Program-made: the position numbers and the translations under genes
Notes under the pieces: generated by a model
Database searches by the model: none
Told to the model about the DNA's origin: nothing
The model's input: only the letters and a program-made list of their open reading frames with translations
In this document: positions 53,841-64,000 of the stretch, piece by piece
Layout: every line of letters begins with the position of its first letter
How positions within the stretch are numbered: the stretch's first letter is position 1
Assembly: GCA_029215795.1 (NCBI GenBank)
Contig: JARDYH010000001.1
Location: 232,527,654 to 232,591,653, forward strand
Source of the DNA: Anniella stebbinsi
Taxonomy: Eukaryota; Chordata; Lepidosauria; Squamata; Anniellidae
Reading direction: 5' to 3'
Length of the DNA stretch: 64,000 nt

Positions 53841-54249
53841 TAGGGATATGTGAATGTGTCAGTTTCAGTTCCTTTTAATTTCTCATTTTTCCAGTGCTAA
53901 GTTTATTTGAATTTTAAGAATTTCTCCAGTCTTAAAATTGGTTCATCCTAAACTTTGAGATTTTGTTAAGTTTGCATATAAATTCATTAGCATTTTTGTG
54001 CACATTTCTCCTAATGTGTTATTTTTTCTATGCATTTCTACCTATTTAATATACACACTTGTAGCAAGCAATTCTCCTAGTATGATGCATTTTCGAATGT
54101 TATTTTCCCTAATATATGTTGTTTTTTTATTAGAGAACTTCACTGCAAAGTTTTAAAAAGTATGAATTTCGAAGGATTATTATTTTTTGGTTCACATAGT
54201 GGTTAGAAATTGTGAAATTAGATAAATTCACATTTCTCCTACATCTCTA
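53841..54249. mobile_element. hAT-type miniature element 'X', best-bounded copy
   Basis: 409 bp with ends TAGGGATATGTGAAT and ATTCACATTTCTCCTACATCTCTA. It is flanked by CTTAGGAG (53833-53840) and CTTAGAAG (54250-54257), an 8-bp duplication with one mismatch. This supports hAT-type insertion for the whole 'X' family. It inserted right beside the end of the Harbinger-like copy. Confidence 0.75.
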
Positions 54250-54257
54250 CTTAGAAG

Positions 54258-54955
54258 GATGATGAGAAAATTGTGGTGGTTGACGTTTTTGGGCTATGTA
54301 AAGAGGGAAGGTGGTCTGTCAAATCTAAGTTGTCCCATAGGCTAAAACAGGTTACAATGAGCATATGCTGATGATGTACAATGTTTTAATCCTAAGGAAA
54401 GGAGAGGAGAAATTGTGGTGGAAAGAGGCAGGTGGAGCTGATGACGCAGAAGATGAATGAGATGAAGTGGTCGCTGGAGTGGGAGGGAGCAAATGTAAAT
54501 AACCAAAAAAGGGTGAGATGATAGAGTCCATCAGTGTATGATAAGGCAACATTATCTGGGAAAACAAATCAAGCTTGGCCCCAAATGAAATTTGGCATCA
54601 AACTAAATGAAAAGTGATTTGGCATCCAAGCCAAATGTGGTATCAAATCAGGTCTCCCCTGGCTCATCACCAATCAAACTTGGAGGATGTCCAAGTTCAT
54701 TAGAAAGTGAAAACAATTGTGGTGATGCTGCATAAAGGCCACAGCAGTTCTGCAGTGAGTAGCAAAGGTTTCCAGTTGTTGTTTCCTTTCTGCCAAAGTC
54801 ACAAGGGCCTTAGATAATGGGAGGATGCAAGAGAAAGACATCAGATGTCCTTAAAAACTACAAAACAACCTTGTGCTTTTATAGCTAAGCAGAACGTTTT
54901 GTCTTAGTCTTGTAGGACACCAAATAGATAAGGAATAAGATAAGGAAAATGCATT
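54258..54955. other. Unannotated sequence
   Basis: No gene or repeat family recognised. Confidence 0.45.
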
Positions 54956-55468
54956 TCATTTCTTTGTAGAAAGATCCAGCTGGAACATACAAGGAAACTT
55001 GACCATCTTGCCTTGAATCTTGCCTGGAACCTTCTGCTTGCAATGTAGCTCATCTACCATTGCACTACAGTCATGCAGGGGGATGTCATATTTAGAGGTG
55101 TGGTGGTGTATCACCACCACTCCGAGTTGCTGACCAGTGTAGGGTGTTTTGTCTGAGGACTCTAGTTCAGTGGAATGCACATTGCTGTTGAGTGTTTGTA
55201 TATGAAATCCTGTTGGTGGAATTCCTGTAAGAGTTTCAAAATAGCAAGTGTTCATAATATGCTCTTCTGCTATTTGTTCTGGGCCAGGCTGTCTGTACAA
55301 AACACTCTCTTTTGTACGCAATGCCCTCTCTCCATAGTTCCCATCAACAAAGTTCTCCCTTGAATGTTCTAATTCCCCGAGTATGACAGCCAGTGTTGTA
55401 GTGGTGCCAGGGCTTGTAGGGTCAAAGTGCCAGTAGCTGTTCATTAGTAGGGATGCTGCTGACATCAT
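54956..55468 (-). CDS. Uncharacterised 170-codon reading frame
   Basis: Starts MMSAASLLMNSYWHFDP and ends FQLDLSTKK before a stop. Its composition is protein-like and not dominated by one residue, unlike most other frames in the window. The frame upstream on the same strand (55519-55803, then a LKEKLDD-like stretch before a stop near 55485) may be related. I recognise no domain, signal peptide or membrane segment, no splice sites and no poly(A) tail. It could be an exon of an unknown gene, an eroded retrocopy or transposon ORF, or chance. Confidence 0.2.
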   Translation of the reverse strand: MMSAASLLMNSYWHFDPTSPGTTTTLAVILGELEHSRENFVDGNYGERALRTKESVLYRQPGPEQIAEEHIMNTCYFETLTGIPPTGFHIQTLNSNVHSTELESSDKTPYTGQQLGVVVIHHHTSKYDIPLHDCSAMVDELHCKQKVPGKIQGKMVKFPCMFQLDLSTKK

Positions 55469-55526
55469 CTGCCAGCCCCCTCAGTCATCCAGCTTCTCTT
55501 TGAGTTTAGCAGCTATCCTCACAGGA

Positions 55527-55544
55527 GGGGTGTGTGTGTGTGTG
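55527..55544. repeat. Short (GT)n tract
   Basis: About nine GT units. Confidence 0.85.
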
Positions 55545-55801
55545 TTTTCCAAGCAATAATATGTAGTTGTGAGCTTTTCCAGTTGTAATGCAAAGTATTG
55601 TGGGATAGCCTGGTTTTCAATGGAAAATTAAGAGCCAGTAGCATTACAAAAGCCTTGCCCCTGGTGGAGATGAAAGCTGTTAGAACAGGTTTGTTGATAA
55701 TGATCAACTCAGCTGTCTGCAGTTTTGGACTCTCCTTGGGGATGAGGCTACAGGGACTACCATGTTGAGTACCTACATTTCTTTTGGAATAGAAAGCTAT
55801 C

Positions 55802-56335
55802 AATGGCGGCTAGTCTTGCTAGCTAGGTGCTACCTCCAGTAGCAAAGGCAGTAAGGCTATGTACAGCAGTTGATAGGGAACAAGGATGGGAGGGTGCTGT
55901 TGCACTGTATCTTGCTTGTACCTGGTTCAGAGCTGGTTATTATTATTATTATTTATTTATTTATTACACTTATATACCACCCCATAGCCGAAGCTCTCTG
56001 GGCGGTTTACAAAAATTAAAAAGATTGAGCATTAAAAAGACAATATACAAAATTTAAAACCACAAACATAAAACAACTGCCATTAAAACACTTTAAAACA
56101 TTTTAACTGTTAAGCCTGGCCACAATGTCAATCAAAACCTCAACTTGAGCTGTTAAGATGCCTGGGAGAAAAGAAAAGTTTTGACCTGGTGCTGAAAAGA
56201 TAACAGTGTTGGCGCCAGGCAGGCCTCATCGGGGAGATCATTCCATAATTGAGGGGCCACCACAGTTGGCTACTGTGTTGACAGACTAGATGGACCCTTG
56301 GTCTGATCCAGCATGGCACTTATATTCTTCTGTAC
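55802..56335 (+). mobile_element. CR1-type LINE 3' UTR, split by an L2 fragment
   Basis: GGCGGCTAGTCTTGCTAGC, then CTACCTCCAGTAGCAAAGGC, is the 3' part of the same family as 35482-35868. It breaks off at AGAGCTGGTT (55937) and resumes with GTTGGCTACTGTGTTGACAG at 56265, ending GATGGACCCTTGGTCTGATC and CAGCATGGCACTTATATTCT. Confidence 0.8.
55937..56264 (-). mobile_element. L2-type LINE 3' end nested in a CR1
   Basis: An ATTATTATTATTTATTTATT tail is followed by CATAGCCGAAGCTCTCTGGG, GCGGTTTACAAAAATTAAAA and, further in, GGCGCCAGGCAGGCCTCATC, the complement of an L2 3' end. It interrupts the CR1, whose two halves share GTT at the junction. The L2 is therefore the younger insertion. Confidence 0.85.
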
Positions 56336-56370
56336 ATTTCAAAATGGACCACCACTCTACTAATGACAGC

Positions 56371-56565
56371 AGAACATAGGGACATAGGAAGCTGCCTTTT
56401 ACTGAGTCAGACCATTGGTCCATCTAGCCTATATTGTCTACACTGACTGGCAGCAAAGGCTCCCCAGTGTTTGAGACAGGATTCTTTCCTAGCCCTACCT
56501 GTAGATTGAACTTGGGACACTCTGCATGCAAAGCAGGTGCTCTACCACTGAGCAATGGACCCTCC
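56371..56565 (-). mobile_element. SINE with tRNA-Ala-like head, copy 4
   Basis: Complement of the full SINE. It starts AGAACATAGGGACATAGGAA, passes GAGTCAGACCATTGGTCCAT and ends with the complement of the head, CAAAGCAGGTGCTCTACCAC. Confidence 0.85.
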
Positions 56566-57619
56566 TCTCACCATGCCACATTCCCTGCCATCTCAGTAAT
56601 GGGCTCCCTGGCAGGTGGTTATATACTGCTGTGGATATGCTGTAATTGGATCCTGAGTTAATACCCCCTTCACACATGAAGGGGGCATCACATATTTACA
56701 AAGGGTTGGGTTGTGCTGGTGTCTTGTCTCCAACATCAGGCACACTGTTGGTCCCAGACCTAGATGTCCACATGTCGTCATAGATTTTCTGCTTGAGAAA
56801 GCAGCTGCTCATGCATATTCTTCCAAATGATTGTAATCCCTACAGTCCTCGTCCAGTATACTTGGCCTTGGCCAATATTATCAACCTAAGTTGACAACAC
56901 ATACCAGAAAGCATCAGATAGCTGTTGGTTGAGATTCAGTCATAGAAAAGTTGGTAAGTTTAGGTGAATTACTATACTGGAAGAGTATAGAAAATAGAAT
57001 CTGTTTCATAAGAGCTCTTATGACAGGATAAATTTGAAATACATTAGCAAGGGGAATTCGACAGACATGTCTATATGGATTAAGGGCAGCTCCACTCAGC
57101 TTTGTAATTCTTTTCTATTTTTCCTCCTTCATCATAACCAGAACTGAATGAAATTATTTACTTAAAATCCATATTGAACTTGGCAAGGGGATATTTTCTG
57201 GGTTGCCCTTCCAGTTATTCCTTATATCTTCTTAGCACTGTAGAGAGCCCAGTTGTTGCAGGAGGGAAGAATATCATGTAATAGATTTTGGCTACTTTCA
57301 TCAAAATTTAGGGTGTGTAAATGCCAAGTCTAAATCAAGACATAATTTTGAAGTTTCACTTCAGTACTATTCCATAGAGTCAAACACAGACTTTTTGACT
57401 ATGATCTATGGTATTTATACCAATCTTCCAAAAGTAAGCTGATTCCAAAATTGGCCTTCATTTTAACATGTTTATCTCAAATGGCAAAGAGGGCAGCAAT
57501 GCTTGCAGGTATTACAAATAGCTAAAAGCTCAACCCCATAGCAACACTGTATGGTTTGGTGTATTGTGGAGGTGACATGTGAGGACATCAGCACTTCGTC
57601 ACTGTCCATTTTTAAAATC
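56566..57619. other. Unannotated sequence
   Basis: No gene or repeat family recognised. Confidence 0.45.
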
Positions 57620-57675
57620 ATCATAATACATTTATTTATATATTTATTTCTTACCTGCCTCTCCCTCTGGTTATA
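57620..57675 (-). mobile_element. L2 3' tail fragment
   Basis: ATAATACATTTATTTATATA, then TTTCTTACCTGCCTCTCCCT, is the complement of the L2 end seen at 1850-2025. Confidence 0.6.
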
Positions 57676-58126
57676 TTTAGGCCTGAAATCCTGCTTCATG
57701 CATGGTGGAGATTATTGTTTTATCTTTTTGATTTATTTTTTTAATGAAACAATGCAGTATCTTTTGGGTAAAACAAAACAAAACATCATGACACAAGTGC
57801 CATTTTTTGGTGTATTTGTCTTCTGCTCATACAGTGACACATATATATTTGCTTGATTTGTTTAGTGATAGTTCCATGCAGTAAGCTCTAGAAAGTAATG
57901 AGTTATTATAAGTGACATGCTCAAAGAGATGGTTCTATGACCTTACATTTTTGAACTAAGGTATAATGTAATGGCTTTTTGGCTTATGTGCTTAGCTTAA
58001 CACTGAAATTAAAAGCTAGTCATTTATTTTTAGGCTATTTGCACAGCCATTTCACACACCAGCATTTGGCTAGTGCATTAAAGATAAGTATATTTAAATA
58101 TATAGAAGACAGTTCTGAGGAGAAAG

Positions 58127-58166
<40 letters not shown>

Positions 58167-58439
58167 GATTTTAATATTAATTTTAACCTCCAGGTCTTGA
58201 TAGTTGTTGCTCCATCTTTACTAGTCAAGTGGCAGCATTACCTATCAGGCATAAGCAGCCAATGTGTTGCCTCAAAACATGTTTTCAGCAATAAAACTAA
58301 CAACTTAGTGAACTGAAAGAGAAAATGGCACCATAGGTAACATTAAAGAGATCTCTATGTTTCAGACACGGCGGAAACCTGTGATGAATATGATTGTGTA
58401 TAAACTGTGGGTCTAAAATGGTTCAAGAGCAAATACACT
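57676..58439. other. Unannotated sequence with a CA microsatellite
   Basis: (CA)n lies at about 58128-58162 (about 17 units). Otherwise nothing is recognised. Confidence 0.55.
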
Positions 58440-58755
58440 TAGGCATATGTGAGAATTTCAGTTCAGTTCACCAATCACTTGAAAATGCCGTTCCCAACCT
58501 TGAACACAAACGTTCACGATCTTTTGAGCTTGTGATCGCATTTAAAAAATGTACACTTTTAAAAATGCACACTTTTTAAAATGAACACTTCTAAAAATTT
58601 ATACTTTCATGCTTCAGTCAATAAGGGGCAATTCTCCCATCTGAAATACGCACTTTTCTCATTTGAACAACCCCCCAAAGGATGAGAAATGGAAGCAAGC
58701 TGAACTGAGGTTTGAAGTGAAATTTGGAAAATTTGGGCAAGCTCGAGCATCCTTG
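58440..58755. mobile_element. hAT-type miniature element 'X', copy
   Basis: TAGGCATATGTGAGAATTTC on the left. AAAAAATGTACACTTTTAAA and AAATGCACACTTTTTAAAAT lie inside. The right end is GCTCGAGCATCCTTG. No duplication is preserved. Confidence 0.5.
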
Positions 58756-58959
58756 GTTCTCCCACTGGATGATGTTACCTTGATTTTACCAATTAGGGAG
58801 CCCAGGGTGTACTGCAGGGTTGGCTGGTGATCTGTATCATCTTGCCAAGTGGTTAGGAGGTTTTTGCCAAAAATCAGGTGTAGATGTTCCTACCACACAT
58901 TCTAGGATTGGGCTGCCACAATCTAGTTTCTGTTCTAAAAAGAGGTCATCAATTGCTCC

Positions 58960-59105
58960 TATCCAGCATTTTTTTACAGTACTTTTACAGTTTTATATTA
59001 TATATTGTATTTTATTATGTATTTTGTGGTTTTAATGGTTGTGAACCACACAGGTCTGTGGTTATTGAGAGGTATAGAAATGTAATAGAATGAATGAATG
59101 AATAA
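58960..59105 (+). mobile_element. L2-type LINE 3' end
   Basis: A T-rich UTR, then GGTTGTGAACCACACAGGTC, GAGAGGTATAGAAATGTAAT and (GAAT)n, the standard L2 tail layout. Confidence 0.65.
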
Positions 59106-59264
59106 AATTGTCATGAGAGTTCGCAAGCTGCTATGGATTGAAAGGCTGGGGAGTGATTGAAGGTCTGCTATTAACCTTATTAGCTGGTCTTTTACAGCAT
59201 GCCCAACACAATTCACAGCTGGTTGAGGGATGATGGCAGAGAAAGGTTCCTAGGGATGGCTAAG

Positions 59265-59697
59265 AAATTTATTTATTTATTACATTTCTATGCCACCCAA
59301 TAGCCAAAGCTCTCTGGGCAGTTTACAAAAATTTAAACCATGAGAACCATTCAAAATATATAAAAAAACAATAGTATAAAAACATAGTCTAAAATACAAT
59401 ATAAGAGCACAATCAGGATAAAACCGAGCAGCAAATTAAAAATTAAACTGATAAACTGTTAAAATACTAAGAAAATAAAAAGGTATTTACCTAGTATCTA
59501 AAAGAGTATAATGTAGGTGACAGGTGAACCTCTCTAGGGAGTTCATTCCACAGCTGGGGTGCCACAGCAGAGAAGGCCCTCCACCTGGTAGCCACCTACC
59601 TCACTTCCTTTGGCAGGGGCTCACAAAGAAGTACCCCTGACAATGATCTTAGGGTCTGGGCAGGTACATATGGGAGGAGGCGTTCTTTTAGTTAACC
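59265..59697 (-). mobile_element. L2-type LINE 3' end with C-terminus of ORF2
   Basis: The TTTATTTATTTATTACATTT tail, then CAATAGCCAAAGCTCTCTGG, an A-rich UTR and the complement of the ORF2 C-terminus (GGGAGTTCATTCCACAGCTG encodes the usual LWNELP-type motif in L2; here it is partly eroded). The most complete L2 end in the window. Confidence 0.8.
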
Positions 59698-60034
59698 AGA
59701 ATTTATTGAACTCACACTTCCTAGAACTGAACGCAGACCCAAATGCAACCTGCAGTCTGAATTCCCTACATTTCCAAGCTTGTGATGCAATTTGTGGAAT
59801 AAAACTGCATTTGAAAATGTGCACATCACATTTGGGGGAAAATGCATACCAACATGCTTAAGTCAGTACGGTAAAATGCATAAATTTCAAAAGTGGGCAT
59901 AATTTATGCAAACATTTGGGAACCCCTCTCCCCATCCCACTTGCAATCTGATGCAGACATGAGTATGCATGAGCTTTGAGGTGGAAATTGGAGAACCTCA
60001 ATGGGTTCAGGTTTTGCTGAGTCGTACATCCCTA
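59698..60034. mobile_element. hAT-type miniature element 'X', right part
   Basis: AAAATGTGCACATCACATTT, GCATAAATTTCAAAAGTGGG and GGAGAACCTCAATGGGTTCA lead to the end GCTGAGTCGTACATCCCTA. The left end was lost at the junction with the L2 fragment. Confidence 0.6.
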
Positions 60035-60104
60035 CTTTATGTCCTTTTGGGGGTCCCCTCCCACGCAAGAACTCAGAAAAGGATGGATGGATCTTGTCCC
60101 AATA

Positions 60105-60210
60105 TGTATATGTTTAATATGTTTTAATTTGGCTGCTTGATGCATTTTAAGCATATTGTTAATCACCCAGAGTGACTGTGAGAGCAAAATATAAATGAAT
60201 GAATTAAATC
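60105..60210 (+). mobile_element. L2-like 3' tail fragment
   Basis: AATCACCCAGAGTGACTGTG and GAGCAAAATATAAATGAATG fit an L2-type end. Diverged. Confidence 0.5.
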
Positions 60211-62200
60211 TGTATCGTGTGTTAATTTCCCCATGTACTAAACAACTTCATTAAAGACTATTTGGAGTAGATTGATACATTCATTTGTGCTTATGGAAGC
60301 CACATTGATTTGCTTTGATTGGCTCTATCAGACTTTGCATATGGCTGACCTGAAAAAGAATACCTCCTCCCCCTGCCGTGCCTTCCCGTTGTAACCGTAT
60401 GGTCTTCCTTCATTGGCTTATATGTTTATTGTGGCTGTAGAACTAAAATGGGCCTGTTTTTCACGGCCTGCAATTTAGTCATGCATCAATACATTTTTAA
60501 TTAAAAGAATCTGACAGGTACAATAGCAGAGGATTCCAAATAATGTTCGAAAGCAGTCTGTTTCCGCACAGACAGGTAATCAGAATCTGTCTCAGTCAGA
60601 CTGGGGAGGCATAATATTTTATTAAGATATACACTACAAGATAAAAAAAATACTTTTATGTTAAATCGCCACATTTTGGTTGTAAGTTTATAATAGTAAA
60701 GTGAGGCTTTCTCCTTGACAGAATAGAAATAAGGTTACAGGACAAGTTGATTAGCTTGTTTTGCAATAGCAGTCGGCCTTAGAATACTATATGTCTCCAG
60801 TAAAAGGCTTGAATCACCTAGCTGTCTTGGTGGCAGGCCCAAAGTAAAAGCCAATGAGTGTGATGAAGCTCAGATTTGGTAATGAATTCATTCTTCTTTC
60901 ACCAAGGTCACCTGAGACAATCTCATTGGGGAAAGCTACCACACTCACTACCTGCATTCATGAATTTCCCAGGATCACACTGACAAGAACCACAAAGATT
61001 TTTTTCCTCCCCAGATTTTCTAGCCTCATCCATCAGCGCACTGCAAGCTGACACAACAAACAGCTTAAAGGAGGGCTGTATAATGTACTGTAAAATATTA
61101 TTTAGAGCTTTTATTTAAGCTTTAATGTGGTATCCAATTAGTAAATGACTTTAGGGGTGGCTCTAGAGATTGCTACTTCTTCTCTTTCTGCCAGTCTATT
61201 TTTTTTCTAATGTGCACTACAGCCACATGCTTGTGCTATACATTTTTATTGTTAAAATATTTAATTTATGTGAATCATATACCTTCACACTGAACCTATA
61301 AGAGATTTTGCCACTGAATTTCTTTTTGGAAAACTGGTTGATCACCACCTTGCCAAACCTACAACAATGAAGCTTTACTTATCAAGACTGTGAGCCAGAA
61401 AGGGCAAATGTCTTGTCTGCAAAAGTAATTATATATGCAATAGACCTTTGCACTGACTTAGAGAGCAATACTTAGAGAGCAATACTATGGACCCTAGACA
61501 GCCTCTGGGTGGCCACAGAAGTGTTCGGTTTCCTGGTCAGAGATAAGAACACAGTTTCCTAGGACTCAGGAAACCATGGTTCCTGCCTCTCACCCCCCCT
61601 TGCTCTGGCTACCTTCCTGCACTCGGAAAATGGAGTGTGGAGACAGGGAAAGGGAAAAGGGGGCAGAGGGAAGGAGACTGGGGCAGCTGCCTTATGCCAT
61701 TTCTTAAGGCTGCCCAGCCTCCTTCCCTCCTCCTCTGAGGTTATCGCTGCTAGATGGGCAAAATCATCCATCTAGCAGAAATGCAGGGCGGCTGGAGTGG
61801 CTGCTTTCCTCTCACCCTGCATTGGATTCTTAGCAGCCTCTGAGTTCAAAGGCTGATGACTACCTGTACCAGATTATGCCCTTAATTGCAGAGGTAAACC
61901 TGGTTAGCTATATAGCACCAACTGCATCAACATATTTAAGGTAAAAAATGAAAGTTCTGGCTACTTACAAGTTAAATGTGAATGGCCGAATTTCGGTATT
62001 ATGAAGCTAGGACTCAAATGCTGTCGCTTCCGCTCCTCCTATTTCATTTGTGAGGAGAAGAAGTTTAAAGCTTCCATTCAAAGTTTGGAACAAATTGCAG
62101 GTTCCCATTTTGCCTCAATATGGGAAATTGTGGTTTGTTCAAGCCACAGTTCAACCAAACCAGGCTCACACTGTCATTTAATATCTTAGTTTCTGAGTGT
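60211..62200. other. Unannotated sequence, possible conserved-type DNA
   Basis: 60420-60720 is repeat-free with CAATTTAGTCATGCATC- and ATTTTTAATTAAAAG-type motifs. 61560-61850 is GC-richer. No exon was seen. Confidence 0.4.
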
Positions 62201-62333
62201 AGGCCAGATCTACACTCAGCAGGATATAACACTTTGAAAGTGGTTTGAAAACAGTATATTGAATGTGTGCTGGGCCCAAACAGTTGTCAAAACCATTATA
62301 AACCATTATAAAGCAGTAGTGTAGATCTGCATT
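62201..62333. mobile_element. Miniature inverted-repeat element, 'AGATCTACAC' family
   Basis: AGGCCAGATCTACACTCAG on the left and GCAGTAGTGTAGATCTGCAT on the right, with an interior rich in AAACCATTATAAACC-type motifs. Confidence 0.65.
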
Positions 62334-62360
62334 AGTTAGCCCTCCATACACACACACAAT

Positions 62361-62745
62361 TAGGGATGCGTGAATCAGCAAAGTTCTCCAAATTCAGTCT
62401 CGAAGGTCGTTCCAATATGAGTGCATATCAGATTGCAATTTTTTTGTTTTGTTTCTGCATGAAAATATGTGCATATTTTCATGTGTATTTTCCCCAATAT
62501 ATGCATCAGTTGTGCACATCTTCAAAATGTACGCACATTTTTCAAATGTATTTTATATACATTTTTCAAAGGTGTGCATGCTGTTGAATGCAATGTTTTT
62601 GGTCCACAAATCACACAAAAAACTTGGAAACGCACAGGCTTTGACTGCAGATTGTGTCCAAGTCCGTGTTCGATCCAGAAGATGGAACTGGGTAAACCCT
62701 GATAAATGAATAAAAAGAACTGAAACAAATTTTTCATACTTTCCA
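62361..62745. mobile_element. hAT-type miniature element 'X', copy
   Basis: TAGGGATGCGTGAATCAGC, then AAAGTTCTCCAAATTC, on the left. ATGTGCATATTTTCATGTG and ATGTACGCACATTTTTC lie inside, and CTGAAACAAATTTTTCATAC is near the right end. It follows a short CACACA run. Three overlapping reading frames here are artefacts of the repeat. Confidence 0.6.
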
Positions 62746-62877
62746 TATTTGGTGATATTGAAAACTAAAGTTCATTCCCAGGGGTTGACTTCCCAGGATT
62801 CGCTTCAGTGTATTAGTCCTCTTTCCAACACATAGTTTCTGTTCAAAGGACATTGGTGGTTTCCAGGTGCTGCTGCC

Positions 62878-63178
62878 TAGGGTGGTCACTTTTGGATCAC
62901 CAAAAAAAGGGGAAATGCATCACCAAAAAAGGCAACAGTGATTTACTTAACATTTGCATATACTCAGTTATATGAACAGTTGCACATTTAGAGATAATTT
63001 TTTAAAAAAAGAAATATCATACATCCCCCCATATTGCGGGGGACTGTTCAGTCTGTTGTCCAACAGACAACTGATGGACAACAGTTCTTATGGTTCTTTA
63101 TCTTTAAACTGGAATTCGACAGGACAACCCTTCAAAGAGAGGATGGTCCTCTGGAAAAGAGGACACATGGCCACCCAA
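62878..63178. mobile_element. hAT-type miniature element related to the 'TAGGGTGACC' family
   Basis: TAGGGTGGTCACTTTTGG on the left and GAGGACACATGGCCACCCAA on the right. TGCTGCC flanks the left end directly and GTGCTGCC starts 2 bp beyond the right end, an imperfect duplication. The interior is degraded. Confidence 0.55.
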
Positions 63179-63224
63179 TGTGCTGCCATTTCTAATTTTT
63201 ATAAACACATGCATTCACACACAC

Positions 63225-63376
63225 AGGCTAAATCCACACTTCTGTTTTATAGTGGTATTGATGTGCACTGATAACTGTTGGGGCACAATCCACATTGCAT
63301 ATACTGCTTTCATCGTGTTATTTTCCGCTTTTCATTCCACATTCGTAATGATTTGATACAAGGTATAGATCTGGCC
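63225..63376. mobile_element. Miniature inverted-repeat element, 'AGATCTACAC' family
   Basis: AGGCTAAATCCACACTTCTG on the left and GGTATAGATCTGGCC on the right. TGCACTGATAACTGTTGGGG and TATACTGCTTTCAT are shared with 9493-9729. ACACACAC flanks both ends (63217-63224 and 63377-63384), which fits an 8-bp duplication but is low-complexity. Confidence 0.65.
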
Positions 63377-63591
63377 ACACACACTCTTGTCAGACTCCCC
63401 TGTGCAGTATGCAACATACATAGTGCCACAAACAACCATTTTTTAAAAAAGACACACTGGTTCTTAAAGAACTTAAAATAAACAGTTATGGACAGGTAAA
63501 TCGGAAATAAGCTTTTTCTTATCTTGTTCAGCAGTAGGTGATCCAGGCCGGCCAAGCTGGCTAAAAAAACAAAAGGCTGGCAACTCTATAA

Positions 63592-63976
63592 AAGTGCAAG
63601 GCGGGTAAGCATCCAAGATAAACAAGAAAAAGGGACAAATGTCTCAGGATGCTGTGGACAACTTTATTGTGAACATCTTTATTGTGAACAAGCCCAATGC
63701 ATTTCGGCCTCTGGCTTTCTGTTAGCCCTTGTTCAGGGGTTGTAATAATATCTGCAGAAATTATTTAAAACAGAATTCCTCTTGTCTATACACTAGACAC
63801 TGGCTCTTCTAGTCGCCAACGTATAGACAAGAGGAATTCTGTTGTAAATCATTTCTGCAGATGTTATTACAACCCCCTGAAGGTGGCCTAACAGAAAGCC
63901 AGAGGCCAAAACGCATTGGGCTTGTTCACAATAAAGTTGTCTTCAGCATCCTGAGACATTTCTCCCTTTTTCTTGA
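63592..63976. mobile_element. Long inverted-repeat element, about 385 bp
   Basis: Arms of about 165 bp (63622-63783 and about 63811-63976) mirror each other at roughly 90% by eye. They include AACAAGCCCAATGCATTTCG/CCAAAACGCATTGGGCTTGTT and ATAGACAAGAGGAATTCTG pairs around a loop of about 28 bp. The 11-bp sequence CAACTCTATAA flanks the element on both sides (63581-63591 and 63977-63987). The first 30 bp of the interval are not mirrored. Confidence 0.75.
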
Positions 63977-64000
63977 CAACTCTATAAGCAAACTCATTCC

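Overview
This window looks like vertebrate intergenic or intronic DNA, most probably from a squamate reptile (lizard or snake). The reasons are the mix of CR1 and L2 LINE fragments, a MIR-like tRNA/CORE SINE, a second SINE with a tRNA-Ala-like head, very many hAT-type miniature elements, and an AT-rich background with microsatellites. I found no exon, protein-coding host gene or functional RNA gene that I can support. Nearly everything recognisable is a transposable element or a relic of one. The species call is inference.

Layout. 138-1712 is a very GC-rich foldback hAT-type element with a perfect 8-bp target duplication. 1.8-17 kb holds unique AT-rich DNA with L2 tails, CR1, SINEs, several miniature inverted-repeat elements, a Harbinger-like element (12173-12528) and two copies of a repeat I do not recognise (7391-8220 and 13575-14132). 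17.9-25.8 kb is a four-level nest: an old miniature element (17872-17926 plus 25614-25780) is split by a 7.7-kb tyrosine-recombinase-type (Ngaro-like) retrotransposon with split direct repeats A1...B1-A2-B2 (17927-25613). That element contains a CR1 (19316-20850), which is split by a 932-bp Harbinger-like element (19721-20652) carrying a foreign GC-rich insert. 25.8-29.9 kb holds an L2 reverse-transcriptase fragment, two L2 ends meeting at a TTA repeat, and a cluster of hairpins.

29918-33091 is a second foldback hAT-type element of 3174 bp. It has a perfect 8-bp duplication, and its two arms are arrays of a roughly 150-bp monomer around a 22-bp loop. It shares its ends and its CCGAT-rich subterminal repeats with the 138-1712 element but shares nothing inside; a truncated third copy lies at 51327-51702. 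33-64 kb is mostly unique DNA with scattered SINEs, CR1/L2 pieces, palindromic miniature elements and microsatellites, ending in a long inverted repeat at 63622-63976.

The elements do not form a pathway. What ties them together is insertion history: boundaries, target duplications and nesting let the order of events be read directly. The strongest candidates for something undescribed are the GATCC-ended foldback family, the Ngaro-like element with SGNH-hydrolase motifs, and the Harbinger-like element carrying unrelated DNA.
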